Source: Paraburkholderia rhynchosiae (lineage in GTDB: Bacteria; Pseudomonadota; Gammaproteobacteria; Burkholderiales; Burkholderiaceae). From it: a stretch of DNA of 64,000 nt. The position numbers and the translations under genes were made by a program. Within the stretch, counting starts at the first letter, position 1. Each line of letters begins with the position of its first letter. The notes below the pieces were generated by a model. The model worked only from the letters and a program-made list of their open reading frames with translations. It ran no database searches and was not told where the DNA came from. The stretch is taken from the NCBI RefSeq assembly GCF_002879865.1, contig NZ_PNXY01000002.1:372001-436000 (forward strand). The letters are read 5' to 3'. Shown piece after piece: positions 57,004-64,000 of this stretch.

Positions 57004-57864
57004 CTACAACTCGGCGTGCAAGGCTAAAAACTCAATGGGCACTTCTTGCCGAAGATAGCCACCTTTGCCTTTGACCCGAAATCTGACCTCTACAGTGCCG
57101 CGCTTCGGATGCGGCGGGAGCGGCTCTGCCGTGTAGGACTTGTCAACGAAGCGAATTTCGAGCGCGGGTGGAATTCGCATCGGCACTGCGCACACTATCC
57201 GATACTCGCCCCTTGCATTGGGTGAATACAGTATCAAGCTCTGTGTTTGATTGATCTGTTGGTGAAAGCGCGCAAAAGCCGTCGGCTCGTCAAGCAACGG
57301 CGTGGGAAACCCCTCTTTGACCGCGCAAGTAGTTACGTGCTGCGCCAACTCTCTAGGTAATTCGATTGCGGGTTCACCGATTTCGACGACAAGTGCAAAT
57401 AAGTTGTGAAACCGAATCGCGCCGTGATTGACCAGCGGCACATGCTGCCATGGCGTCACACAAAATGAAAACTGCAAACGGCCGTCCGTTTCGAGGTCGA
57501 AAACGAAATCGCTCTCGCGAGCTGCTTCCAACCTGTCCAACTTCTGCACAGACGGAATGATGTAAGCGACAATTGGGTTGACAGTGCACACAGCGCACAA
57601 CGGCTCACGGTATACGTTCCGATGATCAGCGTTGTGATACCTAATGAGGCCTGATGCGTGGTACGAGATTTTTTTCGTCTTTGGTCGCTGTCCTTTGAAA
57701 TCGACCCTCGTCGGTTCGTCTCGCCCAAGCTCATGCAATAGACTATGGTCGTTAGTACCTTCTCGAACCAAAAATAGGTATAACGATCCATCGTCTTCAA
57801 GCGCGTATGACGCAAGATGACGAAGCTCGTCATCGACTTTTAGTACCAGGCGTCCCTCAATCAT
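57004..57864 (-). CDS. Uncharacterised protein, 286 residues
   Basis: From the ATG at 57864, which has GGTGGGG upstream (frame open to 57963), the protein reads MIEGRLVLKVDDELRHLASY, with much beta-strand character throughout (GRLQFSFCVTPWQHVPLVNH; TVEVRFRVKGKGGYLRQEVP). No catalytic motif, signal peptide or membrane segment is seen. It stands alone, with 217 bp before the traB side. Lower-GC codon choices than the ICE backbone suggest recently acquired cargo. Confidence 0.65.
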   Translation of the reverse strand: MIEGRLVLKVDDELRHLASYALEDDGSLYLFLVREGTNDHSLLHELGRDEPTRVDFKGQRPKTKKISYHASGLIRYHNADHRNVYREPLCAVCTVNPIVAYIIPSVQKLDRLEAARESDFVFDLETDGRLQFSFCVTPWQHVPLVNHGAIRFHNLFALVVEIGEPAIELPRELAQHVTTCAVKEGFPTPLLDEPTAFARFHQQINQTQSLILYSPNARGEYRIVCAVPMRIPPALEIRFVDKSYTAEPLPPHPKRGTVEVRFRVKGKGGYLRQEVPIEFLALHAEL

Positions 57865-58332
57865 CGCACCCCACCGCTTGGAATCGGAAGAGTCACAATT
57901 ATGCCTGCACGCGATGTTGCTGCGCTCATGGTTAATCAGCCGATTGACATATTCGGGGCACAAAAGTCCACTCCCTGAGTGGAGCGGTCGGTGGAGCGGC
58001 CCTCAAAACATGAGAGTCAATGGCTGAATCTGGCCGACTGTACGCATTCGCTCAAGCCGCCACTAAGCTGCCAGCCGGAAGAATTCGTCCGGCGCCAACG
58101 ACGGCTCTGTGGCACCGCGTTCAGCGGGTGTAATCGGCCAGTTTCTGCCGTTCGGCCGCCGCACAGCGCAGTCGTTCGAACGGCCGCTCCGCCCCCGAAA
58201 CCCGCCCAAGGCCGACGCGAGCATTGTGGCCAATCCGAAGGTGCGGATCATCCGACGAATACAACCCCTGTACGGCACCGCACGGACGCGCCTGCAGGAC
58301 AGACTTCTAGACGTCTCATGCGGATAGCGTTT
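57865..58332. other. Gene-poor stretch
   Basis: No gene is recognised. Frames in 58060-58280 on both strands are basic and unsupported. Confidence 0.4.
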
Positions 58333-58628
58333 TTATTGGATCGGAAATCGGGCAATGAATCACGTACCTTCCGGGATCGACGATGAAACGGTGAGTGTCC
58401 CGCCATGCGAACGACAATCTGCTTGCAGATGAGCAGATCAAGGCCGAGGCCCGATCCAGCCGGTGCGCCGGCCGGACGCCAATAAGGCGCGAAGACAAGA
58501 CTCGGGTTCTTCGCGCCGACAGGCAAGCCTCTATTCGTGACCGAAATAATCAGGTCATCGTCTTCGACATGGGCATTCACATTAATGGGTTGATGACGGT
58601 CACCATGGGCGATGGCGTTAACGACGAG
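58333..58628 (-). pseudogene. Histidine kinase ATPase domain, broken C-terminal fragment
   Basis: On the minus strand: N-box [10 protein letters not shown], then LIISVTNRGLPV, and the G-box AGSGLGLDLLICKQIV. After a frameshift near 58410 the other frame gives HGGTLTVSSSIPEGT, a TGA, and FIARFPIQ with the natural stop at 58333. This is the C-terminal end of a hybrid-type sensor kinase. The upstream part is cut at about 58630. Confidence 0.75.
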
Positions 58629-58636
58629 AATTGATA

Positions 58637-58788
58637 GGAGTTGGATCGGCGCGGCCAGCGACATCACGGAGCGGAGGGAGGCCGAGCAGAGGGTTAAGGA
58701 CGCCGACCGTCGCAAGGACGAGTTCCTCGCCATGCTGGCTCATGAACTGAGAAATCCGCTTGCCCCAATTGGTGCGGCAGCCGAATTA
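58637..58788 (+). pseudogene. Histidine kinase dimerisation domain fragment, opposite orientation
   Basis: On the plus strand: [20 protein letters not shown], then [20 protein letters not shown] with the phospho-acceptor His in AHELRNPL, followed by APIGAAAEL. Homology stops near 58788. It abuts the minus-strand ATPase fragment head to head, as if one kinase gene had been inverted and partly deleted. Confidence 0.75.
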
Positions 58789-58924
58789 AAAAATTTTTGC
58801 GAATCCGTATGCAATCTCTCATTCTCTATCTATCCCGCAATGGCTGAGTTTAAGCACGTCGATCCCGAGGCGTTACCGGCAAAGAAACGGTCCGGGCTGC
58901 CTTCAGTCAGGACGCAGGACGCGG

Positions 58925-59419
58925 CTACGAGCGCGGCATGTCTTGCTTGGGCTTATTCGAAGGGTTCCTGCCCGGCGGAGCCGGATCCGGCTTGCGTGGA
59001 ACGGGCGTCTTTTTAGGCGGGATTTTTCTCGCTTCGACGACTGGAGGTGTCTTTTTAGCTTTCTTTCTCGTCGCTCTGGTTCGGCTAGAGGCTCCCGAGC
59101 TAGACGGCTCTTCGACGAGGAACGGCGTTCTGTCCGAGGCTTCAGCAATCCACTTTGGCGGACGGCCACGTCCGCTCCACTCAGTTCCCGATATCGGATC
59201 CCGGTATCGTGCAGCAGGACTCTCTTTGCCAATCGAACGGCCCCTGCCGCTATCGCCGCGTCCCTGTCTGTGCAAGTCATCGACGCTGATGCCATATGCG
59301 CGCATCATCTCCTTGATATTGCGAATAGCCTTCTGTGACTCCTCTTGCTTCTTTATAACAGCGTCAGCTTTCTCGGCTAACTTCCTGATTCTCGCTTGAA
59401 TTTCTTTAAGCGTCGCCAT
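58925..59419 (-). CDS. H-NS-family DNA-binding protein
   Basis: 164 residues. The N-terminal coiled coil ([20 protein letters not shown]) serves oligomerisation. The DNA-binding motif [20 protein letters not shown] lies near residues 72-91. The C-terminal tail is unusually long, Lys/Pro/Arg-rich ([31 protein letters not shown]) and may add histone-like DNA contacts. H-NS proteins silence AT-rich foreign DNA; copies on mobile elements reduce the cost of the element. It is encoded just downstream of the CHAT/hydrolase operon on the same strand. Confidence 0.93.
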   Translation of the reverse strand: MATLKEIQARIRKLAEKADAVIKKQEESQKAIRNIKEMMRAYGISVDDLHRQGRGDSGRGRSIGKESPAARYRDPISGTEWSGRGRPPKWIAEASDRTPFLVEEPSSSGASSRTRATRKKAKKTPPVVEARKIPPKKTPVPRKPDPAPPGRNPSNKPKQDMPRS

Positions 59420-59500
59420 GATTTTTCTCGTTTATTCTGGGAACTAAGATCCGTGTTGAGGCGATAGCCAAATGCCTTTTCCTGGGCGGATGCGGAACGT

Positions 59501-60856
59501 TCAGGCTGTGAGCGAATCTTGTACGAGGAACACCGGCTGCGATTGGGAGATGACTTTTCCGTTTGAACGCATCTCGACCGAGTAAGCACCTGCATAGATC
59601 GGAGCTACAATGCGAAGCGAAAGGCCATCGAGCCAAGCGCCCTTGTAGTGAACCGGATGGGGATTTGGCATTTGTTGCGGCGGCTTCATTTCTTGCCCAT
59701 GTTCGTCGGTCAACTTGATGAGCATGATTTCTGCATCCAACTGATCGAATAACTGGGTGCTTGTCAGCACGACCTGCAGTTTGAAATTGGGCTCAACGAC
59801 TTCGTTGCCGAGGCTCACCTTAAAGTCACCCTCCACGCCCGCTAGACTGCCAGGCTTACCAAGTAGCGAGCCTAGCGCCAGTAACAATCCGCTGTCGTTG
59901 AAGATGGTGCCGTGCTCGCCGCCGACAGCAAGTTGTTGCACGCCTCCGAGCGTCGCGCTCCACATTGGTACGGTGCCGTCACCTCCTCCGGAAACCGATA
60001 CTGCTTGGGGTATCGGCTTGGACACCGTCATGTCGACGCGCATGTGGCCGTACGTGTCCATCTTCGTTCCGACAAAGCAAAAATAGGACACAGACTTGGG
60101 CTTGCTTCGGATGTCAAGTGAAGCTCGGAAGGTCCGAGCCGACTCAAGGTTCGCGTCGGACAAACCGAGCGTCTGGTGCACCCTGGGGTCGTAGATATCG
60201 ACGGCGGCTAGTCTTGCGCTCGAGGCCAAATTCCACAGAAACGGCTCGTCTTCGGGCGGTAGGAGCTGATAGAGGGCAGGAAACGCTTCATTGGATGCAA
60301 GCGCCTGGACTTGTGTCGCACTCAAGAACAGTTTCCTAACACCGCCTAGGGCCGCAGCCAAAGCAAGAGGAGCGCCACGGTGCGGCGTACCCATAGTTGT
60401 CAGGCTACGGATGTTGTCAAAACCGCAGCAATTGACCTCGCCAAATCGACCCGATTCCAAAAAATGCCGTGCGACTAGACCACCCATAGAGTGCGCCAGA
60501 ATGTCAATCTTCAAGTCAGGTCCATGAAGCTGGCGCAGGTATCTCACCCGCTCCGCAAGTCGCGCAGCGGATTCTGCGTTGTCCTTTCGCCAGTCGTAAG
60601 GACACACAACAAGGTTAGGGTTCGCCTCTTTTTCCGAGAAGCCGCATCGACCAAGAGCATCTATGAGCGGCCCATAGACGCCTTTTACCACGACCCAACG
60701 GATAATGTCGCCGACCTCAAGGTCGGGCTCGAGAAGCTTCTCGAGCTTGTTGTAGGGGGTGAGAACTTCCCACGGGTTCCCAGGCCAGACGAGGGCGCCG
60801 TCTGCCTTCAATTCGCTTCCCATGATCCCTGGGACCAGAATGACTACATCGGTCAT
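59501..60856 (-). CDS. LCAT/lipase-like alpha/beta hydrolase
   Basis: 451 residues. The oxyanion region reads VVILVPGIMGSELKADGALV; the nucleophile elbow is DILAHSMGGLVAR with Ser near 123; an Asp in GGGDGTVPMWS (about 293) and a His in VGGEHGTIFND (about 315) complete a triad in the order of lecithin:cholesterol acyltransferase-like lipases. A C-terminal beta-rich extension (from about 350) is present. No signal peptide is seen, so it acts in the cytoplasm, which fits an effector attacking host phospholipid rather than a secreted lipase. It starts one base after the stop of the 322-residue gene, in an operon with a CHAT protease. Confidence 0.88.
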   Translation of the reverse strand: MTDVVILVPGIMGSELKADGALVWPGNPWEVLTPYNKLEKLLEPDLEVGDIIRWVVVKGVYGPLIDALGRCGFSEKEANPNLVVCPYDWRKDNAESAARLAERVRYLRQLHGPDLKIDILAHSMGGLVARHFLESGRFGEVNCCGFDNIRSLTTMGTPHRGAPLALAAALGGVRKLFLSATQVQALASNEAFPALYQLLPPEDEPFLWNLASSARLAAVDIYDPRVHQTLGLSDANLESARTFRASLDIRSKPKSVSYFCFVGTKMDTYGHMRVDMTVSKPIPQAVSVSGGGDGTVPMWSATLGGVQQLAVGGEHGTIFNDSGLLLALGSLLGKPGSLAGVEGDFKVSLGNEVVEPNFKLQVVLTSTQLFDQLDAEIMLIKLTDEHGQEMKPPQQMPNPHPVHYKGAWLDGLSLRIVAPIYAGAYSVEMRSNGKVISQSQPVFLVQDSLTA

Positions 60857-60857
60857 G

Positions 60858-61826
60858 TCAGAGTCGCATCTCGCTAAGAGCGTTCATCATTGCACGCGCC
60901 GCCTCGCCGTAGCGCTCCTCTGCGAAGGCGTCCACACACCGTTCTTCTATCGTCATGGCGCGAATGCTAACTGCCATCTCGTCGGGCTCGTCATTAAAGT
61001 CGAGCACACAGCCACGCGTCTCCTTGTGATATTGAAGGTCATCGTCTGACCAAGTGACGGCTTGCCCGACGATTAACATACCTACTGCGGCCTCATAAGG
61101 ACGCTCGGCCTGACTCGCGTACTGTCGTACATGGCGTGTCGAGATCATGCCGATGCTCTCCCCGCCGCTCGTATGAAGGCGCCAGTCAGGTCCGTCTTCG
61201 CCGATCTGCGCGAGGAACGTCGGCGCCACACCGATTAGAAGGTCTACGGCCGTCTCCTCTTTTATTACCTTACCGAAGTACACAAAGTCGTCGGCGAATA
61301 ATGCTGGTTCGACCGTTTTCACTTCTTGTTCGGTAAGCCGACCTCCGCGATTGGATTCGACCCACGCTTTGACGTGTCGTGCGCTCCTTACCAAGCCTGC
61401 TGGCATGGGCGCTTGCACCTCGACGAAGAAAAATGCATTTTGGCTTGCGTTCAGCCGAGCAAGAAGATCGTCGAAGTCTGCAATCCGTGCACCCAAGTCA
61501 ATGAGCCCGATAGTGAGCACATCGCTGTTCGCAGGCGCTGTTTCAAGCACTCGCTTAACTTGTTCGCGCGCTATCGCCAGATGAGATCCGGTCGACGCGG
61601 TTTCACCGGAAGAAAGCCCGAGGCCTGACATGCCCAAGCGGCTCACGACCTCGAATGCGGAGGATGAGACGATGAACGTTTGTATTGCCGGCGCGAGCGT
61701 CTGAAACTGTGCAGACAGAGACTGGTCGCTCCGGAGCACGTCCTGAATCAATCCCTCGGCGGTTTTACGCGGCAGCGATGACTCAGCTGGCAAGCTGACG
61801 ATTCGAAAGGGGTGCTGCATGCCCAT
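60858..61826 (-). CDS. Uncharacterised 322-residue protein between CHAT protease and hydrolase
   Basis: No family recognised. The middle is alpha/beta (VDLLIGVAPTFLAQIGEDGP; ISTRHVRQYASQAERPYEAA), and the C-terminal part has paired Cys residues (RGCVLDFNDEPDEMAVSIRA, then MTIEERCVDAF). No HExxH metal motif, signal peptide or membrane segment. Being sandwiched between a caspase-like protease and a lipase suggests it is a sensor, inhibitor or protease target. It is coupled to the hydrolase by a one-base gap. Confidence 0.78.
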   Translation of the reverse strand: MGMQHPFRIVSLPAESSLPRKTAEGLIQDVLRSDQSLSAQFQTLAPAIQTFIVSSSAFEVVSRLGMSGLGLSSGETASTGSHLAIAREQVKRVLETAPANSDVLTIGLIDLGARIADFDDLLARLNASQNAFFFVEVQAPMPAGLVRSARHVKAWVESNRGGRLTEQEVKTVEPALFADDFVYFGKVIKEETAVDLLIGVAPTFLAQIGEDGPDWRLHTSGGESIGMISTRHVRQYASQAERPYEAAVGMLIVGQAVTWSDDDLQYHKETRGCVLDFNDEPDEMAVSIRAMTIEERCVDAFAEERYGEAARAMMNALSEMRL

Positions 61827-61883
61827 CGCTTTACCTCATCTGAGTCATGCTACGTTGCTAACGATCCGTAAGGTGGAAAACAT

Positions 61884-62999
61884 CTAACGAACTACCGTCG
61901 TTCCTTTTCGCTCTTGGACTACCTCGAACAATTGTCCGGATCCGGGCAATCGATACAGCGTCGGAATGCCCCACTCGAAGACAGCGTCGCCCCGCCTGAC
62001 TGTGCTCTGCAGTGATGCATTGAGTGCGACTCTTGCATCCATCACCGCTGTGTCGATGTTCCCGGTGCGTAGAAGAGAAAAATACAGCTCCGCTACGAAC
62101 GGACCCACGGAATCTGTCGGGATAGCGATCTGACTCGCGACGACAGCCGGAAGTCCGGACTCCAACAACGACGAAGCTACATTCACAAATGAATCGGCGG
62201 TCGGGTTTCCAGCTGAGGAATAGCATGCGCTCAAAACGCACAGCCGAAGCTCTCTACCCGAGAAGATGTTCGCAAGTGCCACACCCGAGACATCCTGCCT
62301 TTGGTTCGTCTTAACGTCCAAGAAACAAAGATGACTCTCGCCATCGATTACCCTTCCATGCCCGATGAAGTGAAAAACATCATAGTCGTTCTCGCCGAAA
62401 GCTTCTCGTACGCTGTCCAACGTGGCAGCCTGGATGATAGTAATTGTTGCGAAACCGACAGTATCTGCGGAAAAAATTCGCTTGAGCTTGCTTTCGATCG
62501 CCCCCCAACCCACACCCGGCTCTTCAGGGGGCTCCGCGACGGCCATCAGAACACGGAGCGGGCCCGGTTCGCGAGGTCTAATTTCCCCTCCCGAGCATGC
62601 CGGGTGAATGCGAACAACGCAGCGATGCCGATGCGGCACGGGACGTTTGTCGGGCGGCGCAAGATACTCCCATGGAACCTGCAATATATCCGGATGGTTC
62701 GCGAAGATTTGAATGCTTACCGCTGAATCGCCGGGTAGCTTGTCATATAGCGAACGTCCCCTGTCGAAAAAAATTTTCTTGAAAAGCAGATCGCCGACGG
62801 ATCGCAACTCCTCGACAGTCGGTCTGCTCCCGCCTTGGGCGGCGTCATCCACTTTCCGCGCAAAATCGTTCAGTTTGCGAACTGCTGCGTCGATTTTGAG
62901 TTTGTCGACAACCGTGTGCGGTCCGCGTCTGAACAGCAAGATGGCCGTTCTACGGGCGTGCAGATTCAACACAAACAGATCAAGCACATGCTCCGACAT
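61884..62999 (-). CDS. CHAT-domain protease (caspase-like)
   Basis: 371 residues from the ATG at 62999 (AGGGGTG upstream); a longer frame to 63173 is not supported. Residues about 1-140 form an N-terminal domain with no known name; a segment LQVPWEYLAPPDKRPVPHRH leads into the CHAT fold. The catalytic dyad is clear: His near 214 in DYDVFHFIGHGR and Cys near 259 in LRLCVLSACYSSAG. The strand GLPAVVASQIAIP is also typical. CHAT proteases act in bacterial immunity by cleaving effector partners. First gene of a three-gene operon with an unknown protein and an LCAT-like hydrolase. Confidence 0.92.
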   Translation of the reverse strand: MSEHVLDLFVLNLHARRTAILLFRRGPHTVVDKLKIDAAVRKLNDFARKVDDAAQGGSRPTVEELRSVGDLLFKKIFFDRGRSLYDKLPGDSAVSIQIFANHPDILQVPWEYLAPPDKRPVPHRHRCVVRIHPACSGGEIRPREPGPLRVLMAVAEPPEEPGVGWGAIESKLKRIFSADTVGFATITIIQAATLDSVREAFGENDYDVFHFIGHGRVIDGESHLCFLDVKTNQRQDVSGVALANIFSGRELRLCVLSACYSSAGNPTADSFVNVASSLLESGLPAVVASQIAIPTDSVGPFVAELYFSLLRTGNIDTAVMDARVALNASLQSTVRRGDAVFEWGIPTLYRLPGSGQLFEVVQERKGTTVVR

Positions 63000-63427
63000 C
63001 GCTGCACCCCTACTAATTGTAAGCAGGCAGCCTCCGCAAATTCCCGGGCTGCCGGAAAATAGCAGTATAGACGTGATCATACGTCGGTCTAAACTGCCAG
63101 CGAAGCGACCGCCACGAGAGAAGTTTTCTCGATGCGTCGCGATGGCGCTATTAGTCGAAACGCCAACTTGCACAATCGGAGCAATGAAAGACTTACCGGT
63201 CTACAACCGCGCAGATCGACGGCTGCAATGCATCGCGAAGAGTCATTCGTGACCTAATAGCTCGAAAGCCCGCTGTGGGTCGCGTGCTGCCAAACGCAGC
63301 CGTGCAAGAGCGAAGCACGTATGCCGAACGCACGAGCCGGCGCCCGGCCAGTTTCAGCCATTCGACCTTCTGGGGAAAATCGTCGACAATTTGCGGAGGT
63401 ATGGCGAATTGGTTGGGATCGTACTGC
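63000..63427. other. Upstream region of the CHAT operon
   Basis: No gene recognised. Presumably contains the promoter of the leftward operon; no clear -35/-10 pair could be fixed by eye. Confidence 0.4.
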
Positions 63428-63717
63428 ATGAGGAAGACACTTGGTTACCTTCACGAGGTTTGGCTCTGCCCGGACGAGTTCGGCAACGCTCTTCCCGCAT
63501 GCATCGCCCATGGACCGGACGGAGATGCCGCCCGTGCTCTGAACGAGCCAGGCAGCGACTGGATATGGACGTTTTGGCATCGTCACCTGCTGAGGCGATG
63601 TGTGTTTATTACGAATTCGTCGGCTATGGGAAGTACACATCCCAATCCGACGACGATCTCCTTCCATATCCGCAAGATTGGTATGAGCGCCAGGTCGCGT
63701 ATTTGAACTGCAAGTGA
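63428..63717 (+). pseudogene. Small conserved hypothetical protein with a frameshift
   Basis: One frame starts MRKTLGYLHEVWLCPDEFGN and runs through IAHGPDGDAARALNEPGSDW to IWTF. A missing base near 63577 shifts the rest into another frame, ASSPAEAMCVYYEFVGYGKY and so on, ending ERQVAYLNCK. The joined protein of about 96 residues resembles a common small hypothetical family of proteobacteria (HEVWE...AGP.GD.AR...WTF.A.SHFEAM.YY). Function unknown. Confidence 0.6.
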
Positions 63718-64000
63718 TCGATGCTTACGCGTCGGCCCAGCGCCCTTGTGAGTCGGTCACGGTAGGCAGCTTTGGGCAATAGCCGGGCCAGGAGCGGTCA
63801 ATGGCTTCAGCAGACTCTGCGTCCGTTAGCCAGCACCAAAACGGACGGTGACGGGGACTTGGCCCCCCCGGGGGCCGAGACGTATTGTCAAACAACCATT
63901 GAGCCGATTCGCGGTTTGACGAACTCCTGCACTCGACACCAACTGAGCCCGGAACGACGCTGTTTGACCGTTAATGGCATCAGCGCCGAATGACTGCCCG

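Overview
The window looks like accessory DNA of a high-GC betaproteobacterium of the Burkholderiaceae (Burkholderia, Paraburkholderia or Caballeronia type). The clues are a Burkholderia-style trimeric porin, an H-NS relative with the betaproteobacterial GRGRPPKW motif, MHS-type MFS transporters, and a replication/partition backbone of the kind found on ICEs and plasmids of this family. Many broken IS elements and frameshifted genes point to a plastic replicon or genomic island.

Regions. (1) 1-6100: the end of a PLP aminotransferase, an aldo/keto reductase, then a nested IS mosaic (IS630 cut by IS3, IS3 cut by an intact IS30, then IS110 and IS630 debris). (2) 6109-28390: a catabolic region. 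A leftward operon holds a 66-aa protein, an amidase and a family-5 (peptide-like) ABC importer. Rightward genes follow: a GlpD-like FAD dehydrogenase, an MHS transporter, an M20 amidohydrolase and a porin. A leftward MHS transporter and DAO-type FAD oxidoreductase diverge from an NtaA/SnaA-type FMN monooxygenase and its flavin reductase. Five of the transcription units in this region carry the same roughly 50-bp promoter-proximal element (copies at 13627-13683, 14226-14275, 16714-16759, 26171-26222 and 26399-26465), so they probably form one regulon. (3) 28590-36491: a LysR regulator, a nitroreductase broken by an in-frame TGA, a cupin, a semialdehyde dehydrogenase, a DUF1338 (2-oxoadipate dioxygenase/decarboxylase-like) protein and a large FAD/Fe-S D-2-hydroxyglutarate dehydrogenase-like protein. 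Together the last three suggest oxidation of a C5/C6 dicarboxylate to 2-oxoglutarate.

(4) 36542-43308: an EAL-domain protein, small unknown proteins, an ArgP-like LysR regulator, a Na+/solute symporter-like permease and a fatty acid desaturase. (5) 43445-56786: an ICE/plasmid maintenance backbone: XRE regulator, small HTH protein, ParA, ParB, DUF2857-like protein, two winged-helix replication-type proteins, a PFL_4669-like protein, a DUF3158-like protein, SSB and HU. Against it runs a TraB operon with three uncharacterised genes. Two near-identical palindromes built on TGTTACCC/GGGTAACA lie in this backbone. No topoisomerase, relaxase, integrase or attachment site is in view.

(6) 57004-64000: cargo typical of islands: an unknown protein, an inverted and broken histidine kinase, an H-NS-like silencer, and a compact leftward operon of a CHAT caspase-like protease, an uncharacterised 322-aa protein and an LCAT/lipase-like alpha/beta hydrolase. 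This last operon is a candidate defence or programmed-death module.

The strongest leads for something new are the five-copy shared promoter element and the regulon it defines, and the CHAT/unknown/hydrolase operon.
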